Shown here piece after piece: positions 1 through 10,339 of a stretch of 64,000 nucleotides of DNA. Each line of letters begins with the position of its first letter. Positions within the stretch are counted from its first letter, which is position 1. Origin of the DNA: Psococerastis gibbosa (lineage: Eukaryota; Arthropoda; Insecta; Psocodea; Psocidae); NCBI GenBank assembly GCA_963971405.1, contig OZ020486.1:16019419-16083418 (forward strand), read 5' to 3'. The notes beneath the pieces are model-generated. The model worked only from the letters and a program-made list of their open reading frames with translations. It was not told the origin of the DNA and did not search any database. The position numbers and the translations under genes were made by a program.

Positions 1-731
1 GTATGGATTTTTGGCCATTGGCAAACTGGTATACGTCCTCGATGTCAACCTACACCGGCTATAAGCGATAATGGACAAGCTGAGACAACCATACCATTAA
101 CGCAATGAAACAGGCGAAAGCGTGACTTAATAAGTACCGTACAGATACGAGTCAAAAAAATTACATGAAAAACTTTGTTAATTGGACGTGACGACTGCCG
201 AGACGGGCAGTTTATATTTTTTTCTGGAGCTTCTGTAGTTTTTTTTGCGGTCGCTAGACGTGAGCCTTGTGTCCAGTGATTTGCCGGTGCCGATAGAAAA
301 TGACCACAGACAGACGAACTGAGGAGTGACCTTGGCATTTTATTTAACTGGACTTGAAGGCCGCACTCTATAATATTATAGGTTTCAGTGTATGACGCCG
401 ACTGACTTGTCCATGGATGTTGTCCATAAATGAGGAACTGAAGCCGATACCCAATTATCTTCTAAAACTCGCCTTTTGCCCCGGTCGACTGACTTCTCAG
501 TTCACTTAATTTTACTGAGAGATTGTTGATATGTTTTAAAATATTATATGAACTAATTATCATTTATGTGTTAATAAACTTAGGTGCCGGAATATGCGTT
601 TGGACCTTAGATTGAAAATGTTTAAATGTTATGTGTTTTAATTGGTTATGTATTGTATGGAGGGATGGACTTTGACCCGAGCTATGGAGTACAGAATCAG
701 TGCAATTGAAATGTGGAAATAGACAGATGCT
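1..731. other. Non-coding stretch, nothing recognised
   Basis: No open frame here resembles a known protein and I see no splice-bounded exon. The longest frame (45-338, minus) has no recognisable domain. A LINE tail begins just to the right, so this may be flanking or older repeat DNA. Confidence 0.5.
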
Positions 732-995
732 GTGCATATTTTGGAGAGATCTGAGGTCCTGAAGCGAATGAATACAGAAGCTGAATTGCTGCTGACGGTT
801 AAGAAACGGAAACTAACATACTTCGGCCATATGATGAGGAACGAAAAATATCGCCTTCTGCATGTTATAATCCAAGGGAAGATAGAAAGACTGAAGGCTA
901 CCAGCAGAAGAACATCCTGGTTAGAAAACCTGCGGCAGAGGTTTAGCAAGAGTACGAGCAGCAGTCTCCAAGGTTCTATAGTAAAGAGGCAATAA
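732..995 (+). pseudogene. Non-LTR retrotransposon 3' end fragment (RTE/CR1-like tail)
   Basis: The frame reads through a segment typical of the extreme C-terminus of insect non-LTR retrotransposon polyproteins: a run resembling 'evLkRMN', a basic block, then 'YFGHMMRNEKYRLL' and 'IIQGKIE', followed by a serine/tryptophan-rich end. In intact elements this follows the reverse transcriptase domain. Here no reverse transcriptase core precedes it, so it is a 5'-truncated dead copy. Family assignment rests on the GHxxRxxxxR/LL pattern only. Confidence 0.6.
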
Positions 996-1525
996 TATAA
1001 ACAAATTATAAACTAAATTCATTTTAAAATGGATATTATTTTTTGGTGATCTAATTCAATTTTGATAATATACTGTACGTACTCATGCGTTGATGCCTGC
1101 TTGCTCTGATTTTTAGGGCTTTTTCCGATAATAATTATTCAAAGAAATATTATTAATGATAACTTAAATAAATATTATTAATACTAAACTATTGTTTTAG
1201 TTTACTCAGGCACGACCATGTGTCTTCCAGTTGAATGATTGTTTGGCTTCGATCAAAGAAACTTCGCCTTCGGGATATAGCCGTGAAGAAAACAAAGTCA
1301 TTGTCATTAAGTTAAGTCATGCCCACCGCAATTTTGCAGCTTCCTTTGTAAATAAGGAAGTGTTGATGGGTTTTCATTGTTATAAGACACAAGAGGAGAT
1401 CATGTTACCTTGAAAAACAGGGAAAATAGAAAATTTGGCTTCTCTGCAGACAGAAATTTTGGGTCATGGAATCGTGAAGGTGTCCCCTTGGCTCTAGAGT
1501 CCAAGGAATAATGTATAAGTCACTC
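996..1525. other. AT-rich spacer, nothing recognised
   Basis: Short frames only. A 60-residue frame at 1231-1413 has no recognised domain or splice context. I see no repeat copy that recurs elsewhere in the window. Confidence 0.4.
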
Positions 1526-1865
1526 ATTCTCTTCTTCTTCTTCTTCCGGCTCTACAGCCCTTGGTGGGCTTTGGCCTGCTCGACAACACTCCTCCATTCT
1601 TCTCGGTTTTGCACAACGCTCCACCATCTGGAGACTCCCAACTCTCGAAGGTCATTCTCTAACTCGTCCTTCCAGCGGTTTCTTGGCCGTCCTGCTTGCT
1701 TTGTACATTTTTCGTGGCATGCGTTCTTCAGACATCCTTACAACGTGTCCCAGCCACCTTAATCGTTGTGCTTTAATGAACCTTACTATGTCTTCTCCGT
1801 TGAGAGCGGCGTCGATTTCAGTCACTCATTCCTCTAGGTATTTCCGTGTCAAAACTGCCAATACA
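1526..1865 (-). pseudogene. LINE tail with (GAA)n end, truncated copy
   Basis: Read on the minus strand, this matches the LINE tail at 39553-39976: both end with the same sequence encoding 'GCRA' followed by an (AAG)n/(GAA)n tract, here seen as repeated ttc at 1531-1546. Upstream the two share the segments for the GHVVRM-like motif and the 'LPGRPRKRWKDEL' region, in degraded form. It is a 5'-truncated, frame-damaged copy of the same family. Confidence 0.65.
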
Positions 1866-2763
1866 TATGGAAAAAAAAGTGAGTAATAGCTTCACAAGGC
1901 GCATGTAAACAATTGTGTCAATGTTATTACGAAAACTAGTGATATATTCTGTCCGGATTTCTCTCGGATCTAACCGAAGGCGGACCGAAAATACATAAAA
2001 AATAATAGAAATTGGTGGAACCGGACCGGATCGAACTAAAAAAAATTAATTCGTCCGGTCTCGGTTCTTGGTCCGGGACCGTTCAGTGTTACATCTCCCC
2101 ACGTTGAGTCCCACTGGTAACACAACAGTATCCTAATTTACCCAAATTTTTAATAATTACTTCCAAAGCTTTGTGAAATTTGAAGTGCGGGTTGCCAGTC
2201 GTTCCGTTTTTCCATATCAATAATAAATCTGATGAAATCCAAAATCCAACTTCTCCATTTCCTCCTGGTACTGCCTCGCTTTCATTCGTTGTCTCCGAGG
2301 AGCGATGTCGTGCCGGACGAACAAAAGATCATAACAATCTCTCACACCGAACGCGTTCCTGGAGAAAAGTCCCAGCATTGTGCAATTCGATAGTCATAAT
2401 TCTTGCAGACCGAATCAACCGGAGCCTGCAGTGGTGTCCCAATATCGCCAGTGTCCGACACTTTAGCCTTATGCAATCCTTCTATCTGGGCTTGGCCTTA
2501 GAGAGGGAGGATTCATATATTTGCGTGGGGCCTGGCTGGCGTGTTTAAAAGCATTTGATGCTTTAAATGGTGAAATAGAGCAAGGTTCTATTGACTTTTC
2601 TGTATTTGTTCATATGTTGTACAGTAGGTAGTCTTTATTTGCCTAGAGTACTGTGTGGGTTGGTACTTAACAATGCTTAAATAGTAATTACTCTTTCGCC
2701 CAAGGAATGACGCTAGAAATAAATACTGGGCTTAATAATTAGTCCCATGAACATCTTGGACCT
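1866..2763. other. Spacer with an unsupported 122-residue frame
   Basis: A 122-codon frame lies at 2180-2548 (plus). It has no domain, signal peptide or repeat that I recognise, and no splice signals at its edges, so I do not call it a gene. Around 1955-2090 there is an internal inverted similarity built on ggaccgg and ccggtcc words that suggests an old fold-back element. Nothing else stands out. Confidence 0.4.
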
Positions 2764-2914
2764 GCAGCCTGATCGAGGCGATTATAATACCGGTATTTAT
2801 TTCATCCCCTGTTATTAAAAATCTAAACAAGATAATTTTATAATGGAAAGTGCTATTCAAAATTTGTTTGTTTACAGTTAAACCCCGGTATTATAATCGC
2901 CTCGATCAGGCTGC
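2764..2914. mobile_element. MITE with perfect 30-bp terminal inverted repeats
   Basis: The ends 2764-2793 and 2885-2914 are exact reverse complements for 30 bases (outer words gcagcctgatcgaggc and gcctcgatcaggctgc). The whole unit is 151 bp and has no coding capacity. A target-site duplication is not clear, so the superfamily is unknown. The perfect arms suggest recent insertion or recent arm conversion. Confidence 0.75.
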
Positions 2915-4119
2915 TGGCCAACTAAATTATAATGGAGAGTTTGGAATGTTAGTAAGAAAGTAATATACAACCCCATCTACTGTACATTATTCGCAGAAGC
3001 CGCTGGGTGGTTTCGAACCTGTAATAAAGTTCTGCGTGCACCAAACTACACATATGGTGTATTTACACTTTCCAGTTTCCTTAGAACCCCAAGAATACCC
3101 GAACATGTCCTATTTAAATGCTTCAGATTAAATTAAATCGCTCTTAAGACTTATATCTTTCATGCGCACAGGCGCTGTAAAACCCTGCGAATGTTCTCAC
3201 GGGCCTACTAGTAAATAATGTCTAATTTGTAATAGGCTACTTGACATTTTAACAATAAAGTATAAAATATCCTAGATAAGGTACCCTATAGCTTATAGGT
3301 TAATAATAGTGGTACAACATGTTTTAATATATAATATGTATAATTTGTTAATATATGTTTTTGCATGAAGAAGTTGTAAATGTTGAAAAGTAAATAAATA
3401 AATGTTGTTTTTTTACTTGAATTACAACAGCCAAAACGCCAGTACACGTTGGAGCAAAAAAAATGACGTCACTAACAATGTAACTGCTAGTAGTTCCCCA
3501 ACTGGCGGCTACTCTCCGCGGAATCACAAATGACGTCACATTATGCAGCCTTTATTAACTATCAAACTTAAATACGTTACTAAATAAAGTTTTTTTTTAA
3601 TGAAAAACAAAGAATTTTAAGAGTATAACATAAATCTACTGATGCATTTAATTAGACTTTCAAAAATTGTCAAGTAGCCAATTTGATGTGTAAACGACTA
3701 TAATGTACGTGATAGAACCACTCGACTCAACAATTCGAGTTCGACTCATTGAAAATCTCTCTTATAAAAGGCGATTGAAGGCATATTAGGCATTCATTGA
3801 AAATCCAGAATTCTGACTATTCGTTCCTTTGTACGAGCCAGACTGGCCTTGGTCATTCCTGATCAGATGACCTCTGACCCTTTTCTACAGTTGTTGCACG
3901 TGGTAACTCACAACAATCACGTGTGGCTTTCGCTTCCCAGCCATTATGTACACTAAGTTTCAATGATAATGTGGCTTGCAATTACATACTGTATGTGTGC
4001 GTTGACATTTGCCTTTTCTTCCAATTACTGTCCGACTATAATACAGTTTCTATCAGGAATGGTATGGTTGCTATTTAATTTGATGTCTATTGTCTTGGAA
4101 TTTTTGTGGGCTAGAAAAT
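2915..4119. other. AT-rich spacer with two TGACGTCA palindromes
   Basis: No gene is recognised. The exact CRE-type octamer TGACGTCA occurs at 3464-3471 and 3531-3538, about 67 bp apart. With no gene nearby these are probably part of an old DNA element rather than a promoter. Confidence 0.4.
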
Positions 4120-4197
4120 GAAGGGGTCGCAACTCGCAAGGTGTGTAGATACTCACGCAAGTGCAAGCACGCTACCACCTTGCCACCGAAGTCGCTA
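4120..4197 (-). repeat. SINE family B, 5' (tRNA-like) fragment
   Basis: On the minus strand this reads gacttcggtggcaaggtgg, then the tRNA-like A-box word and a degenerate B box (cttgcgtgagtatct). It matches the heads of the copies near 25003, 26305 and 52360. The body and 3' tail are missing. Confidence 0.6.
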
Positions 4198-4431
4198 AAT
4201 ATTTGAGTATTTAGAGAATTTTAGTGACTTTTGCCATTAAAGAATGGAATATTTGGAAAAATGTACCGAAACGGGATGCGAACCCTGCCGGGATGGGATG
4301 CTGACCTCTACACCAAATCCGTTACAGCCCATATCTTCCGGTACTGTCAATGCTCAAGTGACTCATGCAGGATTAGACCGGTACTTATCCCTACAACTGC
4401 CAAGAATACTGAAAACTATGGTAAGCTTAGT

Positions 4432-4843
4432 TTAAAAGTGTTCAGCCCGTAGGAAATTTAAGTTATTAAAGATTTGGCTGATTAAAGTTTTAAAAGACTA
4501 CTTCATGCATCATATAATAATGTATTTTTTTATGCTTTCGACCGGCGCAAATACTCGAAAGAGTCCCGCGCCTTAAAAAAAATAAAAAAAAAAAAATATT
4601 TTTTGTTTTCGAAATTGCAGTTATTTTATAAAATCGATTATATGTGAAAAGTTATTGTTTATTAAGTATTATCATGTTTATGAAAAAACTATAATTTTTA
4701 AAATAAAAAATATCTTAGTATTATGTTGCATGAAGTAGTCTTCTACAACTTTAATGAGCCAAATCATTAATAACATAATTAAATAAAAAATAAAAAGTAT
4801 TAAATTTCGGGCTGCCAATTTCCTACTAGCTGTACACTCTTAA
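4432..4843. mobile_element. Nested inverted-repeat (fold-back) element
   Basis: Two sets of inverted arms are visible. The inner pair runs inward from 4471 and 4765 for about 40 bases (start gatttggct, end agccaaatc). The outer pair lies at about 4432-4458 and 4817-4843, identical at 23 of 27 positions. TTAA stands at both outer ends (4432-4435 and 4840-4843), which would fit a TTAA target site. No coding capacity. A piggyBac relation is only a guess because the tips do not look like piggyBac ends. Confidence 0.6.
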
Positions 4844-5129
4844 GCATAATATCGCACTTCCGAAGTCAATTTCGGTCTATATGCAAATAGTGGTGATGTA
4901 ACGTTTTTTTGCATGTTTGACTCTTATCTGTGACCTATAGCAACATGTATTTTTAAATTGAACGCCCAGATTGCAGTGGTTGGGGATAGGACCTATACAT
5001 TAATAACTCTGTATCTTGCTGTTGCAGACCGATTAATTAGGCAATCACTTTGCTATTACAATGTTACAATGGGGTCTGCTTAGAGACTACTTACTGATTA
5101 CTGTCTACTTTATACTTTACGTAATTTAG

Positions 5130-5613
5130 CAAAAATTGTACCATAAAGGAATTTACAATACAATATATATTTCATTTAAATTATACAATACATGTAAAGT
5201 ATAAGATAAAATCGTCAGTGTCGTCAAAATCAGGTAGTTCTGTCATTGTCATTGTGCTAGTGCCTACTGTAGAAAGCTTTCTCTAAGAGATGGTTTCTAA
5301 GCATTTTAGGGAAGTTAGAAGCATTTCTCGCCGATCTCAGTTCAATCGGGAGTTTTCTAAGGTAGGCAAAACCTTGTAGTATAGGATCCAGTCGCTCACA
5401 CTTGGCTGTGCGTGGCGCTGGCCTTACAAGGTCTCCCCGTTGCCTCGTGTTGTAGGTGTGAGTGTCCCCGTTTTGTTTAAATGTCCCCCACACCTCAGGC
5501 TTTAAGATATGTAAGATGCATCTAAATATGTATAGACTTGGGGCTGTGTAAATTGTACTCAAATTTTCTCTATAATGATTTGCATTTAATTGGACTTTAA
5601 GGTCTGTTTGCAA
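5130..5613 (-). pseudogene. Non-LTR retrotransposon C-terminal fragment with 3' UTR
   Basis: The minus-strand frame (5613 to 5257) carries the typical end of many insect non-LTR reverse transcriptase proteins: 'PSLYIFRCI', then 'THTYNTRQRGDLVRP', 'RTAKCERL', and a terminal 'LRNHLLEKAFYS'. The finger, palm and YADD region are absent, so the copy is 5'-truncated. About 95 bp of its 3' untranslated end (5138-5232) recurs nearly unchanged at 6251-6345. Confidence 0.75.
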
Positions 5614-6250
5614 TTAAATGGTTATTTATTTATTTTACTGAATTAGGCCTATATTGCGTTAGGGGCATCAAAGAATTGTGTTCATGGTAGGTATGGTGCC
5701 GGTTTCGAAAAATCAGTTCCATATTTAAAAGAGAATGATTCTGGACTCTGGTGCTACTATATTTCAATAAAATCTTCTTGCTAAGTAGGCTACCTTGTTA
5801 CAAGAATAATTGATTTAAAGAAGACTGCATCAACTGAAAATAAATAAATGTCCTAAAAATTAAATAATATCCCCAGTACAAACAATATTAAGTTTCGAAA
5901 GATACCGAACAATAAAAAAATAGTGTTTAAATAAAACTTTTTATAGCCTAATAACTATACTTAGTAAGAATCCAATTAATCTTTAAGGAATTAACTTTGT
6001 ATAAAACCCTGAGGGCTTTGAGCAAAAACTGTCATCTAAAGGGAAACTCACTAGCACAGACCTTATCAACGATTTGAGACTTGCTCAACCCGAAGAGAAA
6101 ATTCAAATACAAATTTATACTATTCTTAATAAACACAATTAGGGCCTACACATTGTTTGTTTTTTTTGTTGAAAATCTATGTCTCCGCAAATTCCGGCTT
6201 TTTCGAATCGGTAACATGTAAAAATTTATATTTAAAGTTTTGTCCTTCTT

Positions 6251-6345
6251 GTACCATAAAGGAATTTACAATACAATATATATTTCCTTTAAATTATACA
6301 ATACATGTAAAGTATAAGATAAAATCGTCAGTGTCGTCAAAATTC
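6251..6345 (-). repeat. Second copy of the LINE 3' end
   Basis: This stretch repeats 5138-5232 with about one substitution over roughly 90 bases. It holds only the 3' untranslated end of the element. Such a short fragment beside a longer copy points to a severe 5' truncation or a local duplication. Confidence 0.75.
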
Positions 6346-6355
6346 AAAATTCGCC

Positions 6356-6560
6356 TTGTCAGGACATGTAGTGTAGTGGTACAGACTGACTTTCACCCGA
6401 AAGGTTGTTGGTTCAAGTCCTACACTTCTTACATTTTCTGGCCTCTGTAAAGCAGGCGGTCCTGGGCCTTCCTAGTTGAGTGTAAGAGAGGGCTTTATAG
6501 CCGTAACTCCGCTAGGTTGGCTTAGTAATAGAAACAATAAAAAGTCCCTTTTTTTTTCCT
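6356..6560 (+). repeat. SINE family A, full-length copy
   Basis: A tRNA-derived head starts near 6361 with an A-box-like word (tagtgtagtggtac) and a B-box-like word (ggttcaagtcc at 6410-6420). A body follows (tctggcc, aggcggtcc, ttcctagttgagtgtaag, agggctttatagcc) and the copy ends in a T-rich tail. The same unit occurs at 15630-15958, 33803-33985, 45728-45933 and 59211-59348. Confidence 0.85.
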
Positions 6561-7146
6561 TATAGCTTTCCACTCAATACTAAACTATTCGTACGCAGTG
6601 GTTTCCTTGTCTCTGCATTAAATTCTTTTGCGTTGGGTTAATATTGTAAAACTAAGTCAGTCGCAAGCCCCAAAATTCGCTTAAATGCGAAAATAAATAG
6701 AATTTCATTCTTTCTTTAAAGTATACCTTAGTTTCCTACGAGTAAAATGCTGACCATAAAGCCGAAATGCAACTTACAAGTGACTATTAGTATTTTTTAA
6801 AGAAGATTTGAAATTTACCATGGAAAATAAATGTGATTTTCATGATTCAGGCTTTATGAATCGTTTCTGGAAAACACCCAACGTGACATCGCTTTATCCT
6901 CATTTTTCATGCATTAGACGTTATGGCATCCTCTTCTCTCATAATTTGTTTGTTCTATATATCACGCTGTTACGCAATGTCATACATTATAACTGGCTAA
7001 TTCTCGCCAGACATTACATTGGTATAACATGACTTTTCCTTAAATATACGAAGAAGAAATAGCAGACACAATGCCGTGGGAGTAACCTAAATTTTTCATT
7101 TGAAATACCATTACTGTCACTGGGGAAGATAAACCCAAAGGACTAA

Positions 7147-7290
7147 TCATAGTGAGATTCTCCATAGTGACTTCGTGGAACTTCATAATAATTAATATTG
7201 TAAAAAGAATGAGACGCAACTGATCCATCACAATAAAATATATTAACAGTGACCGGTTTCGGTAAGATACCATCATCAGACATAAACAAA
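7147..7290 (-). repeat. Repeat with hammerhead-like core (Penelope-like?)
   Basis: On the minus strand 7279-7273 reads CTGATGA. A short possible stem (TGGTA/TACC) follows, then GAAA at 7260-7257, running into ACCGGT and C. This is the order of the conserved hammerhead ribozyme core with a palindromic stem III. Downstream the sequence (ttaatatattttattgtg, gagattctcc) is shared with the insertion at 15711-15858. Hammerheads of this kind are known in Penelope-like retroelements; the link here is inferred. Confidence 0.5.
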
Positions 7291-8690
7291 CAAATGAAAC
7301 ACGCCATTATATACATACCAAGGAGGGTGGGGGATACAATATTAATTGGTAGGAGGTGGGCGGGGTTGGGAACATAACATTAGGAGTGGGGAGCAATTTT
7401 TGGAAAATTATATCGTTGGTTAGATTTTCATTATTGTGTAAAGCCTTGTTTATTTCTGTACTCCAAAGGACCAAAAGGAAGATTCGATTTCAAAACTCAT
7501 TGATAATCTGATAATTTTCATCTACGACGAAGATAGTTATGAAATCTTTCGTGCGTCATAAATTTCAATTCCCATCCAATCGGTAAGGTGCACAAATTTC
7601 CAGGAAGAGTAATTGTATTAAAACTGCATGTTGCAGTCCACAATCGCCAATTCATACGAGGAAGTGGTCTATTCTTAATAAAGGTCAAAGCAGTAGTGAA
7701 GTGAAGGAAAATGAATAGGTTCACTACAAACCACAAAATTGGTCCGCAGCCATGAATTCATGTACATGTAATGTACGTACTGTCGAGTCAATCTATGTTG
7801 CCCCATAAACAAGGCATAGAATTAAGATGAAGGGAATTAGCCAATCCTAGATCACACACATGAAAATGACATAAAATAAAATTGCAATACAAATAAGTGA
7901 TATACATAGAGGTAACAAAGTAAAAATAGTTAACATAAGCACATTCCCCATCCCAGTTTACAGTACTGAGGTAGAATTCGAGTCCCGGCTGGTGGTTTTT
8001 TGTCGGGTAATTTTTCATCAATCAAGTATTGTTTCGTTATACTTTATAATGCAGTATGGTATAGGTAGTGCAATTCGCGCAAGAAGGTGCTAGGCCAGAG
8101 AGTGAGTTCGACCCACTTTCCCTTGTTCGCTCTCCAGTAGGTACCACAAGCTATGGAATTACTCTAATGTGTAGCGAAACCAACGATTTGCATCACTGGG
8201 CCAAGATTTCAGGCTTTTTGGAAGTACCGCACTGTATGCAGGCTGAAGGGATTAATATTGTACAATGGTACAGTAAGTACATTACGATGTAGGTAGGCAG
8301 TACCGGTATTCATATATTGTGTATTTTCAAATTTTGAATTAAATTGAAACCATCGTTATGCCACAAATGTCTTGAAGAAGTACCCTGCCAATATTAGTGG
8401 GTTATAATATAATATATTGGTCTGCCCGTTCTAGACTAAGCAATGGTCCCATCGATCAACCCAGTGCTTTGGGATAGGGAATGTTGAAGCAACCGAAATT
8501 TAACGCTAGTAAAATAATGATTTATTACGCGCTAATACTCATATTATGCATCTCGGTACCTATACCAATAATTGATAAATAGGAAAGCATGTTTGAGTAA
8601 ACTCGACCCGTTTCTTTATTATTTATATCAGTTAAATTTTAATAACAAAAAATTTGATATGGCTTTTCATCCACCATCCACGTGAGCCAT
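7291..8690. other. Spacer, nothing recognised
   Basis: Only short frames without domains. A B-box-like word (ttcgagtccc) stands at about 7977-7986, and another tRNA-like trace (gagttcgaccc) near 8105, probably old SINE debris. A word shared with the 0.83-kb repeat end (gaaagcatg ttgagtaaactcg) occurs at about 8581-8606. Confidence 0.4.
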
Positions 8691-8695
8691 ATGCG

Positions 8696-8780
8696 AGGGC
8701 CATGGCCGAGTGGTTAGAGAGCTTGCATTTCAATGGGGAGAATGGTAGTTCGAATCCTCAAGGGGATCGGATTTACTTAA
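8696..8780 (+). repeat. tRNA-like sequence (SINE head or tRNA pseudogene)
   Basis: The stretch contains TGGCCGAGTGGTTAGAG (an A box of the Ser/Leu tRNA type) and, about 35 bases on, AGTTCGAATCCTC (a B box). The acceptor ends do not pair convincingly and no clean anticodon arm is seen, so it is not called as a working tRNA. A SINE derived from a class II tRNA is the better reading. Confidence 0.5.
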
Positions 8781-8844
8781 TAATTCAGAGTAGAATACTA
8801 GAGCGATCAGTCAATCGACCAAAAACCATCAGTCCTTCTCAGTA

Positions 8845-8895
8845 CTAAGCCTGATGATGGGAGTAGCACCCACTCCCGAAACGTCGCCCCTTTCC
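8845..8895 (+). ncRNA. Hammerhead-ribozyme-like core
   Basis: CTGATGA at 8851-8857 is followed by a 6-bp hairpin (GGGAGT 8859-8864 with ACTCCC 8872-8877), then GAAA 8878-8881, the palindrome ACGT (8881-8884) and C. This is the conserved core order of a hammerhead with a minimal stem III, as in dimer-acting hammerheads of retroelements. Only about two base pairs of stem I are visible, so activity is uncertain. Confidence 0.4.
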
Positions 8896-10080
8896 ATGAC
8901 AATGGGCTCAGCCCTAATTGCTCGATGCCTCTAATGACTATTAACACAACAGGCAATGTAAGTCCAACTAACCCTTTGTTAAATAACCATACGCTTCTCC
9001 ATGAGGTGGTTTGCATGATTTGTCTTTAATAATGCGAAATAGGTAAATGTCAGTGACTGAGTGGCAGGCTGGAGAACTTCAAGGCGAACAAGAAGTTGGT
9101 AACCAGACTGGAAAGCGGCGACCCGCCCAACCTACAGCTATGAGCTTACCTAAGTCACCCAGCCCACTCACACCGCGGGCGTAGGTTACCCAGGAAATTC
9201 TTCAAAAGGGAAAAGACCACTTAGAGGTTATCCCATGCCAGGACGCCGGCCAATGGCTTCTGCGCTATCGTGCCAGGTTAATATCCTATGTGTCATTTTA
9301 TTGGCATCACGCGGCTTCTCTGGTTTGGACCTAGAAGCTAAATTTAGAATAGAAACAATTTTTGTTTATTCAAGTTAGTTCCACTTTTACAATCCCACTG
9401 TTTGATATTTCCCCTCTAAATTAAAAAAAATATATATATTGCGGTTATATCAATTAGTTTTCGCCTTTTTGCTTGTAAAATCTTAACTTTACAGAATTGC
9501 TGAAATGCGTGGAAACCCACAATTTTTCTCCTATATTTTCTGAACACTTCCTCCAGAGGAGACCCTTGGGCAAAAATAGTAATCAGGTTTTGTAGACGCA
9601 GGTTCGACCCCCTCGGAAAAAAATCCTGGTACGGCATTGCGTTCGTTATCGTCTTGATAATTGAAAATTGAGAACATCTTTTGCTTGCAAATCATGAAAT
9701 CGTATTTGGAGAGTGGTGGGTAAATTAAGCACTGCACGCCGCGACACTAACGCTCGCCTAATACAAACATGTCCCTCATTTCCTTTTCTTCCTGTATGAA
9801 TTTCTCTATATGAACACACTGCAGTGGTATGTGTTAATTGGGTTTGTAGTGCGTTCCAGAAGGTAAGGTGCTGGCTGGATGTGATAGCCATCAATTTTAA
9901 TTATGAGCGGAAACATGTGTAAACCAGAACGTCTTCCTCTACTCTCCTTATCATTAGAGCCGCCTCATCGACAACACGTTTTCACCAATCATTCTCCCCA
10001 ATGAGCCTTCGCTGTTTTATTGGAACGCCCCCCGCCAATCAATGCGCTCAAATTGGCCGAATTTCGTTTGATCTTGGTTC
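8896..10080. other. Spacer with unidentified repeat traces
   Basis: No gene recognised. 9050-9280 is richer in GC than its surroundings and may be a retroelement fragment, but I cannot match it to a family. A B-box-like word (ggttcgaccccc) at about 9601-9612 suggests SINE debris. Confidence 0.35.
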
Positions 10081-10331
10081 CAGTGGCGGAACTACAATAC
10101 TAGGGTGCGAAACAGTGCAGTGTATACTGTATGTATCTTCTTTAAAAAAAACATGGAAATATTTTAAAATTGAAGTAGACTTTTACTAAACAAAATTTAA
10201 AAAAAAAGAATTAAAATTCATGCAGCATTTGAATTTGAATTTTGGCGGCTTGGTGTGCATCTATATAATTTACGAGAATGTGTATATGCCTTATCTTGCA
10301 CCTGGGCCCACGAATTATTGTTACGGCACTG
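10081..10331. mobile_element. hAT-like MITE with 8-bp target duplication
   Basis: The left end reads cagtggcggaactacaat and the right end, reverse-complemented, cagtgccgtaacaataat. The flanks cttggttc (10073-10080) and ctttgttc (10332-10339) match at 7 of 8 bases, the target duplication length of hAT elements. The unit is 251 bp and non-coding. Confidence 0.7.
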
Positions 10332-10339
10332 CTTTGTTC

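Noticed and set aside
2180-2548. 122-codon frame as a gene
   Set aside because: No domain, no signal sequence, no splice signals and a composition that looks like random non-coding DNA.
3464-3538. Paired CRE sites as a promoter
   Set aside because: No gene is nearby, and TGACGTCA also occurs inside MITEs at about 28880 and 57736, so it is more likely repeat-borne.
4231-4452. Overlapping frames that look like an exon ending at a donor (atg|gtaagc)
   Set aside because: No protein family fits, no partner exon is visible, and its right part overlaps the fold-back arm at 4432.
8696-8780. Functional tRNA gene
   Set aside because: A and B boxes are present, but the acceptor and anticodon arms do not pair convincingly.
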